The notes below the pieces were generated by a model that was not told the origin of the DNA, searched no databases, and was given only the letters and a program-made list of their open reading frames with translations. From Chitinivibrionales bacterium (GTDB taxonomy: Bacteria > Fibrobacterota > Chitinivibrionia > Chitinivibrionales > WJMI01), in NCBI GenBank assembly GCA_014728015.1, contig WJMI01000180.1:1-35496 (forward strand): 35,496 nucleotides of DNA. Reading direction: 5' to 3'. Numbering within the stretch: the first letter of the stretch is position 1; each line of letters begins with the position of its first letter. Shown here in pieces: positions 7,439-16,497 of this stretch. The position numbers and the translations under genes are program-made.

Positions 7439-10400
7439 TCACTCCAGAATTGCCATCTGTTTCTTCAGGGTTTCTTCTTCGCCGCCGGCGCGGACATATT
7501 TCTTCGTGTAGCGCCTGGCTTCCTCCTCGTTGCCCAGATGCTTGCCGTAGATTGTGGCGATGTAGATATAGGCATCGAGACACTGCTCCCCGCCCCGCTT
7601 AACCGCCTCCACATAGGCATCAACAGCTTCCTGGTATCTGTTGACCATCCGGTACGCATGGCCAAGACCCATCAAAAGGCGCGGGTTCTTAGGGTTGTGC
7701 TCGAGGCCCTGTTTCACGATTTCCATGGCCCGCATGTGCTGTTTCTGATGGCTCTTGAGCTGCGCGAAACGATAGTATGCTTCGGCAACCTGCGGGTATT
7801 TCGACGATACCTCGCGGTAGATTTCGAAGGCTGAGGCATACTCCCCGATACCCTCGTATGCGCGCGCCAGGTCGAGCATCAGGTAGGGGTTGTACGGATC
7901 GCGGGCAAGCGCCTTGCCGAAATTGACAATCGCGTTGTTGTGGTCGCCTTTGGCGAGATCGACCCGCCCGAGCCCGCTGTGCGCCTCGGGAATGTCCGGC
8001 TTCAGCCTGAGCGCCACCGTATATGAGATGCGCGCTGCATCCGCATCACCTTCTATCTCGAATATTTCTCCGGCGGCCAGGTGGTGCCAGACGGTTTTCT
8101 GATCGCGCTTGCGGCGTTTTACCATCTCCCGGGCCTCGTCAAAACGGCCCGAACGAATGTGCAGGTTCGTCAGGTGATAGAATGCCTCGTGCTGGTCGGG
8201 ATTCTTATCGAGCACCTGTCCGAAAAGCTCGGCGGCCCTGGTGTCCTGGCACCCGAGCTTGTACGCGCAGGCAAGGCCGACCGCCGTCTTCTCGTCGTAG
8301 CCGTCGATTTCGATGGCGCGCTTGAAATACCCGATGGCCGGAGCATAGTCGCATTCGTCAAAGCATATGCGGGCGAGCGTGCGATAGCATCCGGCGCAAT
8401 TGGGGTCCTTCGCGATGGCCTTGGTGAGCACCGCCTTGGCTTCATCGCTTTTCCCGGCTTCCCGGTACAGCCTGCCCGCGAGGGCCAGGGCGGGAACCGA
8501 GCCGGCATCGATATCCAGGGCCGCCTCGACGGCTTTCACGGCTGCGTCCGCGTGGCCGGCTTCCCAGGCCAGGCGCGCGAACAGGACCTGGTACTCGGCG
8601 ACATAAGGGTCCTGGCCGACCGCGCGCCGCATGTGCTCCAGCGCTTCGGGTCCCCGGTCCGAGCCAGCCAGCAACAGGCTGTAGGCATACAGCGACGGCG
8701 CGTGATTCCCGTCTAATTCCAGTGCGCTCGCGAAATGCCGCTCCGCCTTTTTCTCGCGATCAGATGCGACATAGTACCGGCCCAGCTCGAAATGCGCATC
8801 AAGGTTCTGCCCGTCGGCATCGAGCGCCGACTTCAGGTGCGCGTACCGGGCATCGGCGTTGCCCAGGGACTCATACGCCCGGGCGAGCGTGACATGGAGG
8901 GCGGCATTGTTCGGCCGCATGGAGCTGGCTTTTTCCAGCGCCGCGACCCCGTCGGTGGTCTTGCCCGATGCCAAAAGAAGGTTCCCGAGCTCTTCTGTGC
9001 TGGCAAAATCGCCCGGCCTGACCGTGGTCAGCTTGCGCAATGTCGCAACGAGCTTTTCGATGTCGTTTATGGCCCGGTAGCAGTCGCAGAGAAGCACGAG
9101 GACATCGGAGTCGTTAGGCTGGACCGCGTGCGCACCCTCGGCCGCGGCAGCGGCCTCGGCGATCTTCCCGACCTGGCGAAGCGCCCTGGCCAGCATGAAC
9201 TGCACCTCGAAATGCTTCGGCTCGAGCGCGGCAGCCTTGGCCAGGGACGTGGCGGCCTTGGCGTAGAGCTGCTTCGAGAAATAGATCTCGCCCATGCTGC
9301 GCCATGCGGAGGAATCATCAGGTTTGAGCTCGACGTATTCGCGGTAGCGCTTGACCGCGGCAACCTTGTCGTTTTGGCCGGCGCAGACCTCGGCGAGTGT
9401 TTTCAGGAAGCGCGCTTCGGCCTGAGGGCGGACCACGGCCTTTTCGAGCACTTCGCGGGCCTCGGCGAGGCGTTGGTCGTTTCGGTACAACCGCACCAGA
9501 CAATCGTAGTTGCGCATGTCGTTGGGATAGGCTTCGGCATTCAGATGATAGCGTCCGATTGCATCTTCGAACTTCCGGTCCTTTTCGAACAGCTCGCCGA
9601 TATGAAACGCCAGATCCGGCTTGCGATCGTTTTCGATCAGACCCAGCAGGTTGCCGTAGGAATGGCGGGCGTTCTCGAGCTGGCCCTGCTTCTCATACGA
9701 GACCGCCAGCATTTCGACCACCTTTGGATCGGCGGGCGTATTTGCCGCGGCGGTCTCGAGCCACGGGAGCGCTTTGGCGTGCTGCGAGGACTGGTAGTAT
9801 GATTCCCCGAGCATGCGCACGGTCTGCACATCGCCCAGATGCGAGCCATCAAGCCCGGCGAGCAGATCGATGACTTTCTGGTAGAGGTGATGGCCATACT
9901 CGAACCGGGCAAGGTGCAGGTTGATCTCGTGGTTCTTGTATCCCTTGTTCACGAAAAGCTTGTACAGCTCGTGGGCGCGTTTGATGGAATTGGCTTCCTC
10001 ATGAAGCAGGCCGGCCCTGGCAAGGTAGTCCTTGTTTTGCGCATTGTTCAGCTCGAACAGTTTCACGTAGCACTCAGCGGCCGCGACCTTCTGGCCCAGC
10101 TTCAGATGCGCGGCGGACATCCTGGTAAGCGCCTTTTGGTGGTCGGATTTCTTCTCCAGACACGCACTGTAGGCCGCGATGGCCTTGCGTGCGTTGCCGA
10201 CCTTGTCGTAGCCCTTGCCGAGCATGAAGCTGGTATTCATTTCAGGTGAGCCGAGCTTGCGCGCGGTCGCGAGGAACACCTCGGCCTCGCGCTCGCTGTT
10301 CTGTTCGAGCGAGACAATTGCCAGGCGGTAATAGGCCTGCGCATCTGTGGCATCGAGCTTGGTCAGCTTGCGATACTCCACCGCCGCCACGGGGTAGTTG

Positions 10401-12250
10401 CCGGCTTCGAACGTGATGCCCGCGATGCGTTTCTGGACAAAGGCGTCGTCGCCTTCAAGCTCGCGCGCCTTCTTGTAGCAGGTCAGCGCCTCGGTGGTGG
10501 TGCCGACCGCATACCAGGCATCGGCAAGCATGCGGTGCACTCCGGCATACCCGGTGTCTTCTTTCAAGATGTCCAGGAGCTGGGAGATGGCCGCCTGATA
10601 GTCGCCCTTTTTCATGTGGAACTTACCCAGCGCGAACCGGCAGGGGTTCTTGTCTTTCATGAGCGGCATGGCATGGTTGTACATGTACAGGGCCCGGTCG
10701 TACCGTTCGGTTTCGGTGTAGATAGCGCCCAGAACCATGTACACGCTTGCATCCGGCTCGCCCTTCTTGACAAAGCGCTCGAGATGAAGCACGGCGTTCG
10801 ATGTGTTCCCGAGGGAGTGCTGGAGCAGGCCGATTCTCCTCTGAAGGTCGACCTTTTCGGGGAACAGACGCTCGGCCCGCACCAGTATCTCGGCCGCCTG
10901 CTTGACATTGCCGGCCTTTTCCCATGCTTCGGCCGCCTTGATATGGCCGGCGTAGAATTTCGGGTTCAGGCGAAGAATGTGCTCGTAGTGGCCGGCAGCC
11001 TTTTCATGCATGCCGCCTTCCGAGTAGAGATCCGCCAGCAGGCGGCGTACCGCGGCTTCGTCCGGTATCAGCGCGGCGCTTTTCTCGAGTGTCGCAATCG
11101 CATCCTGCGTCTTACCGGTCATGGCAAGGGCCTTGCCCAGCTCGAAATGCGCATGACCGTTCCCGGGCTCCTGCGCAATAATTCGCTTCGCGAGGTCCCC
11201 GGCCTTCTCGTATTCGCCCTTGCGGTTGTGCTCGCGCGTGAAAAACAGCAGGGCATCCGGCTGGTTCTCGTCCATGTCAATGACCGCCTCGAAGACACGC
11301 CGCGCTTTCTGGAGCCTGCCGAGCGATTCGAATGCCAGTCCGCCTTCCAGAAGCAGCGCGCTGGACTTGATCGCCTTGCTCTCCGCGGCCGATGCGTATT
11401 TCAGGACCTCCTTGTACCGGTCGCTCAGGCGGAAGTTCCGGCAGACATCGATGTACAGTGCCGTATGATTAGGAATTACCGCGAGAATGTCCTTAAGCGT
11501 CATGGCCGCGTTGAAATGGTCGCCGGCGCGATCATAGGCGGCCGCCGCCACGTACTGCGCCAGAAGGTTGCGCGAGTCCTTGTCGACGATGTCCATGGCT
11601 TGCTGTGCGATTGCATCCATGCGCTTCTCGGGAGCGCCAACAACCAGTCCGGCAACAGCGCCAAGATCCTCAAGTCCACGGTGGGGGATCGGGACGGCCG
11701 GAATGTTGAAAAACCTGGTAAGGTTTTCATCCGGCGTGATGCCGAGACTGTTAAATGACCACATGACCGCTTCGTCGATATCCGCAACCATCTTTTCGAT
11801 TGCAATGTCCTGCTCGAACGCGGCTGCTACCTCGCCGGACGATACGATTCCCAGCTCCAGAAGGCTGCTGGCGGTTTTCCTATCGCGTGATACCTCGTAG
11901 TTCTGAAGCAGGATATGCGTGGCGCCCATCTCCCGGGCCACCGGCAGGTAGTCGCGGACAGATCGCAGTGTTTTCACACCCGACTCCCTGACCGCGGCAT
12001 GCATCCGCCGGGCGGGAATAACACGCAGCTGATCGCTGGCCGACATGCGGAAGTGGAAAAGCTGCTCGGACAGGGGCGCGAACCATTCCTGCCTGTCCTC
12101 CGGATTGCCGGAGGCATCCACCGGCAGTGCAACGAGAATGAGAGGCACATCTGTCTGATCGGCAGATATTTTTGCGGCCTCGTCATCCGCGCGGGCGGTT
12201 GCTGTGATGATGACGGCAAAGGTCATGACAACTGAGAGTAGCGAGCGCAT
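7439..12250 (-). CDS. Giant secreted tetratricopeptide-repeat protein
   Basis: 1603 aa from the ATG at 12250. The ORF track begins at 12343, but the internal Met is preceded by GGAGGAA at good spacing and opens a clear signal peptide (MRSLLSVVMTFAVIITATARA). A non-repeat N-terminal domain of about 200 residues (LILVALPVDAS..., ILLQNYEVSRD) resembles the region used for extracytoplasmic regulators or lipoprotein-like sensors, but I do not recognise it. The rest, about 1350 residues, is an almost unbroken array of 34-residue TPRs (consensus A..LG.A....G....A...Y..AL...P), roughly 40 copies. TPR solenoids are protein-binding scaffolds; a periplasmic or outer-membrane-associated assembly role is plausible. 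It is transcribed alone and ends at a strong terminator. The C-terminus is a slightly different repeat (EEARRYTKKYVRAGG). Confidence 0.88.
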   Translation of the reverse strand: MRSLLSVVMTFAVIITATARADDEAAKISADQTDVPLILVALPVDASGNPEDRQEWFAPLSEQLFHFRMSASDQLRVIPARRMHAAVRESGVKTLRSVRDYLPVAREMGATHILLQNYEVSRDRKTASSLLELGIVSSGEVAAAFEQDIAIEKMVADIDEAVMWSFNSLGITPDENLTRFFNIPAVPIPHRGLEDLGAVAGLVVGAPEKRMDAIAQQAMDIVDKDSRNLLAQYVAAAAYDRAGDHFNAAMTLKDILAVIPNHTALYIDVCRNFRLSDRYKEVLKYASAAESKAIKSSALLLEGGLAFESLGRLQKARRVFEAVIDMDENQPDALLFFTREHNRKGEYEKAGDLAKRIIAQEPGNGHAHFELGKALAMTGKTQDAIATLEKSAALIPDEAAVRRLLADLYSEGGMHEKAAGHYEHILRLNPKFYAGHIKAAEAWEKAGNVKQAAEILVRAERLFPEKVDLQRRIGLLQHSLGNTSNAVLHLERFVKKGEPDASVYMVLGAIYTETERYDRALYMYNHAMPLMKDKNPCRFALGKFHMKKGDYQAAISQLLDILKEDTGYAGVHRMLADAWYAVGTTTEALTCYKKARELEGDDAFVQKRIAGITFEAGNYPVAAVEYRKLTKLDATDAQAYYRLAIVSLEQNSEREAEVFLATARKLGSPEMNTSFMLGKGYDKVGNARKAIAAYSACLEKKSDHQKALTRMSAAHLKLGQKVAAAECYVKLFELNNAQNKDYLARAGLLHEEANSIKRAHELYKLFVNKGYKNHEINLHLARFEYGHHLYQKVIDLLAGLDGSHLGDVQTVRMLGESYYQSSQHAKALPWLETAAANTPADPKVVEMLAVSYEKQGQLENARHSYGNLLGLIENDRKPDLAFHIGELFEKDRKFEDAIGRYHLNAEAYPNDMRNYDCLVRLYRNDQRLAEAREVLEKAVVRPQAEARFLKTLAEVCAGQNDKVAAVKRYREYVELKPDDSSAWRSMGEIYFSKQLYAKAATSLAKAAALEPKHFEVQFMLARALRQVGKIAEAAAAAEGAHAVQPNDSDVLVLLCDCYRAINDIEKLVATLRKLTTVRPGDFASTEELGNLLLASGKTTDGVAALEKASSMRPNNAALHVTLARAYESLGNADARYAHLKSALDADGQNLDAHFELGRYYVASDREKKAERHFASALELDGNHAPSLYAYSLLLAGSDRGPEALEHMRRAVGQDPYVAEYQVLFARLAWEAGHADAAVKAVEAALDIDAGSVPALALAGRLYREAGKSDEAKAVLTKAIAKDPNCAGCYRTLARICFDECDYAPAIGYFKRAIEIDGYDEKTAVGLACAYKLGCQDTRAAELFGQVLDKNPDQHEAFYHLTNLHIRSGRFDEAREMVKRRKRDQKTVWHHLAAGEIFEIEGDADAARISYTVALRLKPDIPEAHSGLGRVDLAKGDHNNAIVNFGKALARDPYNPYLMLDLARAYEGIGEYASAFEIYREVSSKYPQVAEAYYRFAQLKSHQKQHMRAMEIVKQGLEHNPKNPRLLMGLGHAYRMVNRYQEAVDAYVEAVKRGGEQCLDAYIYIATIYGKHLGNEEEARRYTKKYVRAGGEEETLKKQMAILE

Positions 12251-12585
12251 AGTGTTCCTCCACGAAACAACGAGGGATTTGGCGAGCGTATCGAGCCCCG
12301 GGCTTAACCGATTAAATTGATGCCCATAATCACTCATCATCATGCTATTAAAGTATTGTTTGGAGCCTGGAAGAGCGGAAGGCGGTGTTCCGATATTCTA
12401 TATTGAATTGACGCAAAATCTTGCGGGCGGATGCATAGGAGTATTCCTAGAACAGGGCCCGAATCGGATACCGGCACATGATGTAGTGTTTAACCCAACG
12501 GTTAATACCTCATATGGGCTATTCCTGAACGTGTTCCCTTGATTGACCTGATTTACCCTGCCTCGCCGGAACAGACTGTAGTCGA
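12251..12585. other. Divergent intergenic region, 335 bases, no convincing gene
   Basis: It lies between the minus-strand TPR gene and the plus-strand Mut7-C gene and must hold promoters for both. Visible items are the GGAGGAA ribosome site of the TPR gene (12254-12260), a GCCCGGGGC-type GC block, and a small TAGGA-gtat-TCCTA inverted repeat near 12438-12451. The 66-aa ORF at 12342-12542 has no ribosome site or recognisable motif and I do not call it. No clear -35/-10 pair was found. Confidence 0.4.
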
Positions 12586-12918
12586 ATGCGAATCCGCTTC
12601 TACGAAGAACTCAACGACTTCCTTTCCAAGGACCGGCGGAAGGTCGAATTCGATGTGCCTTTGTTCGGCAGTCCCGGCATCAAGGATGTTATCGAATCTC
12701 TCGGAGTCCCTCACACCGAAGTTGATCTCATACTGGTGAACGGCGAGATTCGACCCGCGCGCAAGCGGGGTGTCCTCGAGCGCATCCCTGCAAAGACGCG
12801 AGAGTCTTATGATGAATTCCACGAATGCCCGGACTGCGGACGCGTATACTGGAAAGGCTCCCACTTCATGAAAATGCAGGCAGTAATTGACGGCCTGCTT
12901 CCGGATGATCCGGCGTGA
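12586..12918 (+). pseudogene. Mut7-C family protein lacking its RNase core (internal in-frame deletion)
   Basis: 110 aa. Residues 1-53 match the ubiquitin/ThiS-like N-terminal domain of Mut7-C proteins (RFYEELNDFL, FDVPLFG, SVKD-like GIKDVIESLGVPHTEVDLILVNG). Residues 53-105 match the C-terminal zinc-ribbon end of the same proteins (NGEIRPARK, IPAKTRESYDEFHECPDCGRVYWKGSH). Complete family members are usually about 240-260 aa, with a PIN-like RNase domain and the first CxxC of the ribbon in between; both are absent here. The two halves meet at Val51-Asn-Gly-Glu54, a sequence that fits both flanks, as expected for deletion between short repeats. Only one CxxC (81-84) remains, so the zinc site should be broken. 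It keeps an open frame, so it may be a recent pseudogene, a reduced variant, or an assembly error. No Shine-Dalgarno is visible. Confidence 0.7.
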
Positions 12919-12945
12919 ACCTTCGTACGAATCATGCTTCTAATG

Positions 12946-12977
12946 GCCGGTCCTCGCTTCTCGTGGAGTGGACCGGC
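12946..12977. terminator. Hairpin between convergent Mut7-C and GH94-like genes
   Basis: GCCGGTCC (12946-12953) and GGACCGGC (12970-12977) form a perfect eight-base-pair stem around a 16-base loop in the 73-base gap between two convergent genes. No strong T-run flanks it on either strand, so it is a probable but weak bidirectional terminator. Confidence 0.5.
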
Positions 12978-12991
12978 ACGGTCCCTCGACT

Positions 12992-15784
12992 CTAGCCGAG
13001 CGTTACATCCACCATGTTTAGACTGCGCGTGCACGCGCGAAGCAAATCCGGTTTCCTGACTGTCGCGCTCGGTCTTCGGCGATCCCTCTCCGCGTGAACT
13101 TCCCTGCCGTTGATCGTTACGGAAACAATACGGTAGGCATCCCAGTTGAGGCGCTTGCGGTTGATGTAGCGAACGAACAAGGCGCGGTTATGCAGGCTGC
13201 AGCGCATCCCGGCAATGCCCTTTCTGCCGAACTGTGCGCGTACCAGTTTCGGGTTGAGGCATAGATTCCCCAGCTCGCCGCGAACGCCGAACATTTGTGT
13301 CGCCATGGTAAGCACCGCCCAGGTCGCCGAGCCCGTGAGATACGTATATGCCCCGCGGCCGTTACTATCGAAATAGGACGGTATGCAGGGAAACGTTTTC
13401 GCGCGCTGTGTCTTCATGCACATGTCATAGATGGTGCTGAAAACCTCGTATGCTTCATCCACGAAGTTCTGGCGATACAGGGCATAGCTGAACATGACAT
13501 TCTGCTGGTTCCACACCGAGCCGTGTTCCTTGAACCCGTACACGTAGCCGGTCGCTCTTCCGAAGTCCATCTTGACTTCCTTGAAATCGGTGCACAAGTG
13601 CAGGCCTTTGAGCTCCGGATCCCGGAGGTAGCGTTGGACGGCGTGGTACAGTTTTTTTATCTGCCCGCGCGTTGCCACGCCGAACATGGTGGGCAGCACC
13701 TGGGACGTGAGATCGATGCGGACGCCGTTTGGATGGTTCCCGTGCACGCGCCTGCCGTTGTTGTCGTAGTGTCCGTTGAAAAAAAGCTCGCCGTGTTTCG
13801 TGCGGATCCATTCCCTGGTGCGAATATGATCGTATACGTGGCCGGCCTTGGCCCGCAGGTCGGCGGCGAGATCGCTGCATTTCACGCGTACCATTCTGCA
13901 GCTGATCGTATGACGCACTTTGGTGAAATACTCCTGAAGCCGCTTCTGTTTGGCGCGGGGAGCATTGTAGTTCACCCGCGTGCCGCGGGGCAGGCGGTCA
14001 AGCAGCATGGTTATCTCGGCGAACAGCTCAACGTACCTGGTGCCGCGCTTCTCCAGCTCGTCGATAAGCCCGGCCAGCGTGCGAAGGTTCCACCCGTACC
14101 AGCTGTAAAAGCATGCCGATTCGCCGCGCTCGCGTGCCATGTCGTAGCAGTCGTTCCAGTCGGCGCCTTCGAGAAGGATATTGTTGTGCTCGCCTACATT
14201 GAAAAAGGAGGAAAGCTGCTGTATGAGCGTGTGCTCGAGAATGGTTCCCCGGTAGATGCTGCCGCTGCGCGTTCGTTGGACGGTGCCCTGCTTCTCCGAC
14301 CATTCGAGATCGCGATCCTTGCTGCGCCGGATAAGCGCATCCTTGAAGTATGTAACTTTCTTGTCCAGAATCCGCAAATCGCCTGTCTGGTCGATGTAGA
14401 AATTCAAGACAAAGAACGGCCACGAGCCGTGGTCGCACCATGTTCGCGGGATATTATTTCTGTCCGCCTTGAAATCGCCGGGTTCGGTACCGATAATGGT
14501 GGCGTTGGAACCGTCGATGCGGAACCCGAGGAAATTGTTGACAATGTCGTCTCTGGTTCCGGCCGGGTCGATGAGAAACAGGGCCAGCAGGTCGGACCAC
14601 AGGTCGCGCCAGCCGCGCCCGCCGCGCCCGTAGCCCAGATCGAGAAGATAGGAATTCCCGTAGATCTTTCGGCAGAATGTCTGGAAAGCCATCCAGCGGG
14701 CAAGGTTGTTGAAGTTCGTATCTTCGCTGCGAAACGATACGGCATCGATGGTTGTGTTCCAGTACCGCGCGGTCTTGTCAAGCGATGCGTGCGCTTTTGG
14801 GGCGGTGCCGAAGCGCCGCGCCCATTTCGCAAGATCGCGCCGGTCATCGGTAATGCAGTGCAGGACCACAAAACTCGTCTTGGCGCCCGGTTTCAGCGAA
14901 ACAGGCGAAAACCGGAATGCGCCGACAGCTTCTTCGCCGCCCGTGCGGTTCCCGGGTATGCGCGGCGCGGGCAGATGTTTTGCCACGGCCTCGGGGTTGA
15001 GAAGGTTTCCGCCCTCGCCCACGAACTCGCGCATGTACCCCCAGATGTGTTTCGGCGAAGCGCCGCGCCCGGTGAATCCCAGCACGGCATAGCTGGTGAC
15101 ATTGGGCGTGTGACCGGTTTCGTCGTGATGAATGCGCGGCTTGACAATCACGCCGTTTCTGTGGAAGTCGATTTCGCCGCACATGGTGGTGACATGGCGG
15201 TGGTCGCGGAGGTTGTCTGCGGTGCGGCCGAAAACAGGCAGGGCATAGGTGCCGGCGAAGCGTACACTCCGCGAGGAGGTATTCTCCACTTCGATAGACA
15301 GGACTTCGACCATGTCCGGCGAACAAGGCACGTGGGTTGCGGTGGTGACGCGCAGGCCCAGGGCGCGGTTCTCCCGGATGACCTTACACCATCCCAAACC
15401 CGCCTCGAGAACCGCTTTCTCCGCGCGTTTCCATTTGCCGGCATAGTGCTTCGCGCTTACGCCGGTCGCGGACCACGGCTCCTTGCCCTGCACGGTGACC
15501 CAGAAATTGCGGGAGTTGTTGCACCGGTGGAGATCTTCGGTGACCACCGGAATTGTCAGATAGCTATTGAAATCGCGGCAGATATCGCCCTTGAGATCAG
15601 GGGTGATCGAGCATTTCATTCCCGCCAGGTTCATGAGAGGGAAATAGAGCCCGGTGACATAGTCGGGATCGGGCATGACAAATGAGCCGTCGTTTCTGTC
15701 GGTGAATGCGTACAGCGGTCCCCTGTTTTCCCGCGCGGCAATGCCGCCGAGGGCGTGTCTTCTTGTTGTGTCTGCCATTGGCAT
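12992..15784 (-). CDS. GH94-type glycoside phosphorylase-like enzyme
   Basis: 930 aa from the ATG at 15784, which sits five bases from GGAGG; a second ATG two codons later (15778) is an alternative. The ORF track's extra 26 residues are discarded. Organisation matches family 94 phosphorylases: an N-terminal beta-sandwich (about 1-300), then an (alpha/alpha)6 barrel with GYGRGGRGWRDLWSD (about 396-410), EGADWNDC (about 539-546) and GFKEHGSVWNQQN near the end. The last Asp of the DWND motif (about 545) corresponds to the general acid of cellobiose and chitobiose phosphorylases. There is no signal peptide, so it should act in the cytoplasm on an imported disaccharide or oligosaccharide, releasing a sugar 1-phosphate with inorganic phosphate. 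The subfamily, and hence substrate, cannot be read. No transporter is adjacent. Confidence 0.82.
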   Translation of the reverse strand: MPMADTTRRHALGGIAARENRGPLYAFTDRNDGSFVMPDPDYVTGLYFPLMNLAGMKCSITPDLKGDICRDFNSYLTIPVVTEDLHRCNNSRNFWVTVQGKEPWSATGVSAKHYAGKWKRAEKAVLEAGLGWCKVIRENRALGLRVTTATHVPCSPDMVEVLSIEVENTSSRSVRFAGTYALPVFGRTADNLRDHRHVTTMCGEIDFHRNGVIVKPRIHHDETGHTPNVTSYAVLGFTGRGASPKHIWGYMREFVGEGGNLLNPEAVAKHLPAPRIPGNRTGGEEAVGAFRFSPVSLKPGAKTSFVVLHCITDDRRDLAKWARRFGTAPKAHASLDKTARYWNTTIDAVSFRSEDTNFNNLARWMAFQTFCRKIYGNSYLLDLGYGRGGRGWRDLWSDLLALFLIDPAGTRDDIVNNFLGFRIDGSNATIIGTEPGDFKADRNNIPRTWCDHGSWPFFVLNFYIDQTGDLRILDKKVTYFKDALIRRSKDRDLEWSEKQGTVQRTRSGSIYRGTILEHTLIQQLSSFFNVGEHNNILLEGADWNDCYDMARERGESACFYSWYGWNLRTLAGLIDELEKRGTRYVELFAEITMLLDRLPRGTRVNYNAPRAKQKRLQEYFTKVRHTISCRMVRVKCSDLAADLRAKAGHVYDHIRTREWIRTKHGELFFNGHYDNNGRRVHGNHPNGVRIDLTSQVLPTMFGVATRGQIKKLYHAVQRYLRDPELKGLHLCTDFKEVKMDFGRATGYVYGFKEHGSVWNQQNVMFSYALYRQNFVDEAYEVFSTIYDMCMKTQRAKTFPCIPSYFDSNGRGAYTYLTGSATWAVLTMATQMFGVRGELGNLCLNPKLVRAQFGRKGIAGMRCSLHNRALFVRYINRKRLNWDAYRIVSVTINGREVHAERDRRRPSATVRKPDLLRACTRSLNMVDVTLG

Positions 15785-15903
15785 GCGTTCCTCCGTTGAG
15801 TGTGCACAGGGGGGAGTAGACAGAATGGTTATGGTGTTTCGCGCCCCCCGCAAAACGAGCACAAATATAATTCACCTGGACCGGGGGTCCGTGCGAGGGG
15901 GCC

Positions 15904-16497
15904 TTATGGTACGACCACGTGCGATGCGCGTGCGAGTGCTTCGGCGATATCGTACATGTTGGAGACCGCCCCGACCCCGATATTTTCCTTCTGCCCGAAA
16001 TGGTTCAGGCAGGTGCCGCATACCAGAATGCGCACCCCGTGATCTTCGAGCTGCCGAAGGCTTGCGAGAACCGGGGAGTCTTTCAGCGCCAGCGTGATGC
16101 CGCTGTTGTAGAACACAATGCTGGACGGCAGAGGCTGGATTTCATCGAGGACATTGAGAAACGCGCGAATGAGTACATCGCCCAAATCGTCGTCGCCATG
16201 CCCCATCCGGTTGCTTTTTACACACACCGCATGACCGCCGTGAGCTTGCTCATGCGTTTCGTGCGCAGCGTCCTCTGGTCTGGCTCCTGTCATAATCCGA
16301 AAGTCTCCGCTCTTCTCCTGGACATGCGCGGAAATGCCCTGGGTGTCGAGATAGCGGCAGACATTCTGCCTGGCAACGGGATCATCGACCACAATTTCGA
16401 GGCCGGCACCCGGCGCGAGGTTAGCCAGCGCCTTCCTGGCCATTACCACGGGCAGAGGGCATGGTTTGCCGCGGGCATCAACGACTGTCCGTTCCAT
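15904..16497 (-). CDS. yedF: YedF: sulfurtransferase-like selenium-metabolism protein
   Basis: 197 aa from the ATG at 16497, six bases from AAGGAG; the track's longer start is rejected. Residues 1-70 are a TusA/SirA-like domain with the DARGKPCPLPV motif (Cys13 in the CPxP site). Residues about 105-197 are a DsrE-like domain (SIVFYNSGI, ILVCGTCLNHFG with two Cys). The same two-domain plan defines YedF proteins, which in many genomes sit beside selD and are associated with selenium or sulfur transfer. No selD or other selenium gene is in the window. The linker (about 72-95) is His-rich (HETHEQAHGGH), which may bind metal. It is divergently transcribed from the mini rod protein. Confidence 0.88.
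   Translation of the reverse strand: MERTVVDARGKPCPLPVVMARKALANLAPGAGLEIVVDDPVARQNVCRYLDTQGISAHVQEKSGDFRIMTGARPEDAAHETHEQAHGGHAVCVKSNRMGHGDDDLGDVLIRAFLNVLDEIQPLPSSIVFYNSGITLALKDSPVLASLRQLEDHGVRILVCGTCLNHFGQKENIGVGAVSNMYDIAEALARASHVVVP

Noticed and set aside
8735-11758. Long plus-strand ORFs of 355 and 407 aa
   Set aside because: They lie antisense to the TPR gene and show no domain, signal or ribosome site.
12342-12542. 66-aa plus-strand ORF in the divergent intergenic region
   Set aside because: No ribosome site, no motif, and it overlaps the region needed for the TPR gene promoter.
13295-15685. 796-aa plus-strand ORF
   Set aside because: It is antisense to the GH94-like gene, has no recognisable domain, and arises from GC-rich codon bias in the real frame.
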